Assembly (NCBI RefSeq): GCF_021869535.1
Contig: NW_026262723.1
Span: forward strand, 87,794,324 to 87,858,323
DNA: 64,000 bases
Direction: 5' to 3'
DNA from: Mytilus californianus
Taxonomy: Eukaryota; Mollusca; Bivalvia; Mytilida; Mytilidae
Part shown: positions 57,906-64,000 of the stretch, in pieces
How the letters are laid out: every line of letters starts with the position of its first letter
Position numbering within the stretch: the first letter of the stretch is position 1
Notes under the pieces: generated by a model
Seen by the model: only the letters and a program-made list of their open reading frames with translations
Told to the model about the DNA's origin: nothing
Database searches by the model: none
Program-made: the position numbers and the translations under genes

Positions 57906-58706
57906 TGTGGTTACAAAAATAATAACAATCAAATTTTAAATCACTATATACGTGTGGTATTCACACACATCATTTCATTTTTTTACAATTTTTTTTCACT
58001 ATGGTTCATCAGAATGGTCACCATGCCTAATAACAGGTTAGGGGGTGGCCATTATTTTATTGAATTTTTTTCATGATTGTTCAACCCTTACAATTTAACT
58101 AACTGAAAAATTGCTACCCTTTTAAAATGAACACCTGTGGTTATAAGAAAAATCCAAATGAAATTAAATCTTAATTATACTGATTGAATCTTTTATGGGA
58201 ATATTACACTTTTCTTCTCAATGCAGTAACTCATTCATAAAAATAAAGTTAATGAACTGAACAATGTTAGTCTTGGTAAATAGGTTTTAAATTTTTCATT
58301 TTTTATGAAATTGAAATTAATAATTATTTATACACCCTTACATACATTATAATATTTACTGTCAAATGGTCAACATAGATTTCGGTAGATTTTCTTAACT
58401 GGTGGTCTTTTCTCTCGTAATCATCCAAGGTTATTCATGACCTGAAATAAAGAGAAAAAAGTCTAGAAATAAGTTATACAGAAAACATGTCTTAACCACA
58501 CACAAAAATAGAAATAGATATGCGTTTTTGTTCTTATATAAAAGAAAACTTTCTTCTAAATTGTGCTCTTCCCTTTGCAACAGTCTACTCCGCTCCTTAT
58601 TTCTAATGATTTATCTAAGTGTTGTCCCTAAAATATTGGTAGACAATTACATTGTAATCTTCAATGTTTTATCTACTATGACAGAATTCAGTGAAAGTTT
58701 CATTTA

Positions 58707-58768
58707 TATCTTGCTTAATAAATAGAATTTGACTTACATATCTTGCTTAATAAATAGAATTTGACTTC
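58707..58768 (+). repeat. Tandem duplication of a 32-bp segment
   Basis: TATCTTGCTTAATAAATAGA with ATTTGACTT occurs at 58707 and again at 58739 with no internal change. The near identity suggests a recent slip. Confidence 0.9.
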
Positions 58769-61700
58769 ATACCAAAATTTTGGCATGTTATACATAGTGT
58801 CTTGATGAGTTACAGATAAATCTTGCATTTTGTTTTAGTTGAGGGAATTATGGCCCTTGTTCATGTCTTACAAGATTTGAGATGTATCATTTCCATTATA
58901 CTGTAAAATCCAAGTTTTCTTTTTTTTTCCAATTTAATAGTATTTTATTACATAATTAAATTTACAATATTAAATCATGAAAGTGTGATCATTGTATCAA
59001 TAAGATAAAAAATCTGCTGGTTTATCTTAGTTATAATCTGGTACCCCACCCGTATTACTTCACTTCTCTTATCAATATACAGACTGTTTTGAACTGTTAT
59101 TTCTCATTAAATACTATGATACTTTGCACCTATTGAAGAATTACTGATCAATTTAATTTACATTTAAATTCTCATTAAGACTAAGTCAGGGAGTACAACG
59201 AGACATTTCTTTATAAAAAATTTAAACTATACAATCCTCAGCCGCTAGTGTACATTACATATCCATGGAAAACAGCATCATAGAAATGGCTGACATTAAT
59301 TAAACAGAATTCTTATCCCGTTATTAATGAAAACAATATTGGTCTAACCAATGCCAGGCCTATTGTTACGACTACTGTCAAATTTTTGAGTTAACCGTTT
59401 ACGAAATGTTGATGGACCTTACACATGCAATCGTCGCTTCCATTGTTGTAACTCAATACACCAACATTATGGTTAAGTCGACATTAAAGTTTACAAGTTT
59501 ATACGTATCATATAGGCTTTATTCAAGGTGTTCCATACTACCTTTTGAAAAGCATCATTTAACTTGATTTAAAGCATGCAAGTTTCATCTTGGTCAGTTT
59601 CTGTGGTTTTTGCAGACTTTATCAAATTTTGCATTTTCACTGTTTATAAACAGCAGTTATTTGAAACAACCCCTACTAGGAAGTTTTTGTGGTTATGCAT
59701 TATGATTCTATTCTTCATCACTATAAGTTTCACACACAATATTTGTTAAAATTCTAGAATTTATTGAAGTATTACTCTTTAGGCTGACAAAAGTACACTT
59801 TATGAAAGGTCATAAAACTACAAAAATAGTTTATCACCAAAAGAAATGCTTCATGTTTTTTCTTAGATACATAGCATGCATTTCAACTAAATTATATAGT
59901 CTTCTTTTTCTTCAAAGGACAAACAGGAAAAACTGACACTTAACCCATATCTATCCCTGAACAATATTCCCTGGTTTACCCTGACCTGTATATAGAACTA
60001 GAACAAATCTAAACTGTAACACATCTTAACCTATAAAAAACAGGCTTCCTTAAAAGTGGAGTTAGGGTAAAATGTGTAGTTTAGACTGAATCTGCTAAAC
60101 ACCATTCACCCTGTAGTATTATTAACTATTACAATATATGGTGCTTTAACAAAACAGTTAAAATAAATGGTACCAAATAATCCCTCAAAATACTAGTTAA
60201 ATTGAGCCAAACTATCATATATTACTATTAACATTGAAATATCAATGAAAATTGAATGAGGACACTTTAGAATAGATTTTAGGTTATCTCTTTATCCGTC
60301 ATAAAATTTTACTCTAAATGTCTATGGCAGATTAAACACAACAGGTAACCATCAGGAAAACCTATTCATTCATCTTTTTAATACCATATAATACCCAAAA
60401 CAATATGAAATATCAATGATAGTTGTCAAACTGTAGAACGATTTAATCCTTCAATGAATGAAAACCTGTAAGGGTACGATTGCACAATAACTCAATGACA
60501 AATTACTTAGGTGAGCGGTGCCAAATAATCGCAAGTGTCAGCTGTTTTTATGTTGCACAGGTACAGAATTGATAGTAAATGTTATTGTAGAATACAAAAA
60601 TTAATGTTTACTTGTGAATTGAGAAAACATTTAAATAGAAAAATGTAGAAATAAATGATTTCACTTTGTTAATAGAGGTTCTAAATGGAGTTTTGATAAT
60701 TTAATATCATAACTTTAATCATCTCTGCATCCTGTTGCTTTGTTCCAAATTCTGTCAGAAATATAAAATACATGGCATTACAATTTGCCACAGCATTGTA
60801 TTATACTTAAGTATTTTCAATATTATCATGTATTGTTGTCTTTTTAATGGGAATTTTTAAATATTAGTATCTTGTCTTGTTAGCTTAGTCTCAATTTGAG
60901 TTTTCAACGGAAATACCTTAAAAATTTCAATAATTATTTGAACAAGATTTTATTTCAATTTCTCTCCTCTTATGTGACTGGGGACAATCATGGTGTGAAG
61001 TCCAAACAAACATATCTAAATCTTTAGAAAACATGGACAAAAACATTTTAATAATATTCACCCTTGCTAATATCATTATATTGATGCCTAGAGCATTGTA
61101 AATTTTTATATACATGTTTTCTTGGTGCAAAGTTGTTAACATTTTAAAAATTGAAATTTTACTTATAACTTTTGATTGCAAATGGTTGTATTAAATAATG
61201 TACTATACAGCATTTAGGCTTAATCACGAAAGGCTGTTGCTAATGTCTTAAGGAAAATGGTTGGCACCAATAAATGAATCCTGCATGAACAAACTAAACC
61301 TTTGTTGATTTAATAAAAAATGAATATAAGTAACATAGGATCTAATATACACAGTTAAGACAGTAACACTAAAAACCAGAAAAGACACCTAGAGGGCATT
61401 ATAAGGTTGTTAACAATAGAAAATAATTCTAATTTGTCTGTTTTATCAAGTTATTCTGAGAAATCACCAAATTTAATAGCACTTTTTATTCCTGCTAGTC
61501 TTAAAAATTACTTTAAAGTCTTCAATATTGGCTGATATACTTATTATAATTTGCATAAAAATCAAGCTATGTAGTCTTTGATACACAGTGTCACACTGAC
61601 AACTCATACAAATGTTCTACAAGTCTTTAAGGTATATTTTGGCGATTTACAACTAAAATTACATGATACCTTAGTCATTCTTTGATTTTATCTTGCTATT

Positions 61701-64000
61701 TTTACATAAGGTAAAAAAAATCCTAGAAATACAAAGATCAGTTCAGGACTCTTAATTATATCTCAATCATATTCAAAAATGTTGTTTTTCAGTAATAAAT
61801 TTAGATGTTTCTTTTTTATCATGCCAATTACTAAATGATTTCATGTCATACCAAGCTTATCAAATAAATACTTCCAAAGTAACCTAACTCATAAAACAAC
61901 ATTTACATATAATATATTTCATAATGTAAATTTAATTACTTATTTGTGTAATGAACATAAATTAAATCATTTTTTTGCATTTCTATGTCAGAAATTAATT
62001 ATAATTTTATTACAGTTTCAAGGGTTTGGCGACAGGAAGATCCAGATCTCTGAAGACTTGTGTCAAAATTTTCAGCTGATATGCACTAAGCTTAACCTGA
62101 TCTTTTTTATTGATGCAATTTGTAAAGCATCTAATATTTAACGTTTTCGGGTAATATAGATAATTATACAAAATTCAGACATAAAAGAAGCTAAAGACAC
62201 CTTTTAGTTTCTCCTCTAATTTTATAAATTATTTCTATAGAAGAAAGACTTCATGTCTCCAATATTTCAAACATCACATTCAAAATGTTATAATTGTAAT
62301 ATTTGTGGGCGTGCCTTGTAGATAAAAGATGAAACAAGACTTACGGACATAATTCCCCCTCCCACCTGACTTTTCACAAAGAATTACAATTAAGACCAAA
62401 CCAAACAACTTGACTGTCAAATCACTTCAAAAATAAGATATTTACTTAACTAAAGTATCAATAAATTGGTAAAACCATTCAATACTTAAAATTTAATTCA
62501 AATAATTTTTAATGAATGTGAAATTTGATCTAATTTGACAGGGACAATCTGTGGATATAGATTGTTACCCTCAATTAAGGCCATCTATTTAAATAGTAAA
62601 TTATAAAATTGAAAAGATTTGTGATTAGTTTGAGCTAAATGAACTTTAGGCTGGAAGTGCCACTATATTTTCTTCCCAGTCTGTTATCAGAGGGCTGACT
62701 TTTTTCTTCTTAAGAATCCATGTTTAAATTAGACTTAAATTAATAATGCACATTAAATTTATATAAACTTGTAATATTCATTTAAAGATGCATTAGTTGC
62801 ACATATTTATATTATAATTAATTATACACGACATTTAAAAGCAATTCTACTTTGTTTCCACTAACTCAAGAGAAGTAGTTACTTGACGGAACATGCTAAA
62901 ATAAATATTATTAGTACTCACCAATATCTGTTTGTGTGGCATATTTCTTACAAACTCACAATGTACTTAAATCATTTTTTTTACCAAAATATATGTCAGT
63001 TAAAACTTATATAGCTAAAATGTTCATCTAAATGACTAAGTAATTAGGATGACTTAGACTCAGGAATTTCACACAAATATCTTAGTTGACAAAATGACTG
63101 ATTAACTTAGTATATGCTCTAAACGTACAGGACTTCAGACATATTTTGTTGCATAACTAAAATTACATGTTACCTGAGAAAACTGAAATGTATTTGCTCA
63201 TCTAAACAAACAAATATACTTTTTTTTTCTCTCTCTCACCATTTATTTTGTAGGCTAACTAGGGAATACAACTCTTTGATTATCTACCCTTATTTGTACA
63301 TTTAGCAGTATTGTTCATAAATGTTGATATTTGATGTGCAGTGGTATAAAAATCATTATTGTTCTTGAATGCCTCTAATTATTGTATGTTTCTTTTTCTT
63401 CAAGAAATGGAATCCTAAACTAGTGTTGTCTAAAAGAAGAATATACTTTTGATTTTCTTACTCATTCAAGGACCAAATGTTTTATGTTTATAACCATTTA
63501 ATTAATGAGAAAACATTTTAATTACTATTCAACAAAGCCAACATAAATAATTGACAGGTTGATTTATAGGTATACGTAGAAGGTCAATGGTGTTTTTTTT
63601 TTTTTTTTTTATTTTCTACTTAACACAAGTATTCTGCACAAGACCTGCATGCATGCACTTGTATCAATTCTATTCAACATTTTTATCAAAATAATATAAA
63701 ACCTACATCTGGAGCGCTCAGTATGAAATAAAAAAAACTCAAGTTGATTAAAATTTTTCTCATATTATTTGATTTCATGTGTTTTTTATGATGATTTACA
63801 AAAATATGTAAAGTATCAGAAATAATCGTGACTGAGTGATGGATAAGCTCATTAGAAGTGTGACCAACCGAGAAGAAATGTAGCAAATGTTATATACGTT
63901 ATAATATTGTCATCCCAATGTAAAAATCTAGTCAAATTGTACACACTAATATTTGATCGATTCAATCTGTTTTGGACAAGATGAAAACTTTTGATATTAA
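58769..64000. other. AT-rich DNA to the window end, nothing recognised
   Basis: No gene, RNA or dispersed repeat could be supported. A run of more than 20 T lies at about 63592-63611. Open frames are short and without motifs. Confidence 0.4.

Overview
The window reads as nuclear DNA of a bivalve mollusc, most likely a mussel of the Mytilus type. It is AT-rich, its one clear gene has spliceosomal introns, and most of the rest is repeats of classes known from bivalves: tRNA-derived SINEs, elements with tandem cores and terminal hairpins that recall 'pearl' elements, and many decayed hammerhead-ribozyme repeats. I see no bacterial operons, phage genes or CRISPR arrays. The species call is an inference.

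Layout. Positions 1-2766 are a tandem array of a 56-57 bp unit that enters from outside the window. Positions 3812-5112 are a second array of a 59-bp unit with a 380-bp higher-order duplication. Positions 5.2-8.3 kb hold SINE-like elements and SINE tails in both orientations. Positions 12.76-19.15 kb are the single well-supported gene, a three-exon SoxE (Sox8/9/10-type) transcription factor on the + strand. It encodes 422 aa, and a TATA/initiator pair, a 3'UTR minisatellite, a Pumilio-type motif and a polyadenylation signal can be seen around it.

From 19.2 kb to 64 kb I find no convincing protein-coding gene. The segment 20-45 kb is an accessory landscape. It holds a decayed non-LTR reverse-transcriptase tail, two near-perfect palindromes with identical termini, a hairpin MITE, four elements (30.5, 32.4, 36.9 and 40.6 kb) with a short left-end motif, tandem cores and a right-end hairpin repeating that motif, and at least a dozen hammerhead-like ribozyme remnants. 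Some of these sit head to tail at 268- or 321-bp spacing, as expected for retrozyme-like transposons. The segment 45-64 kb is AT-rich and sparse, with one hammerhead motif that keeps its catalytic core (52.7 kb), a small inverted-repeat element, two short tandem repeats and one weak candidate exon.

The most interesting signals are the hammerhead/retrozyme family, the shared end architecture of the tandem-core elements, the palindromes with common termini, and a strong 88-nt hairpin inside SoxE intron 1. All assignments come from reading the sequence by eye; no searches were run.
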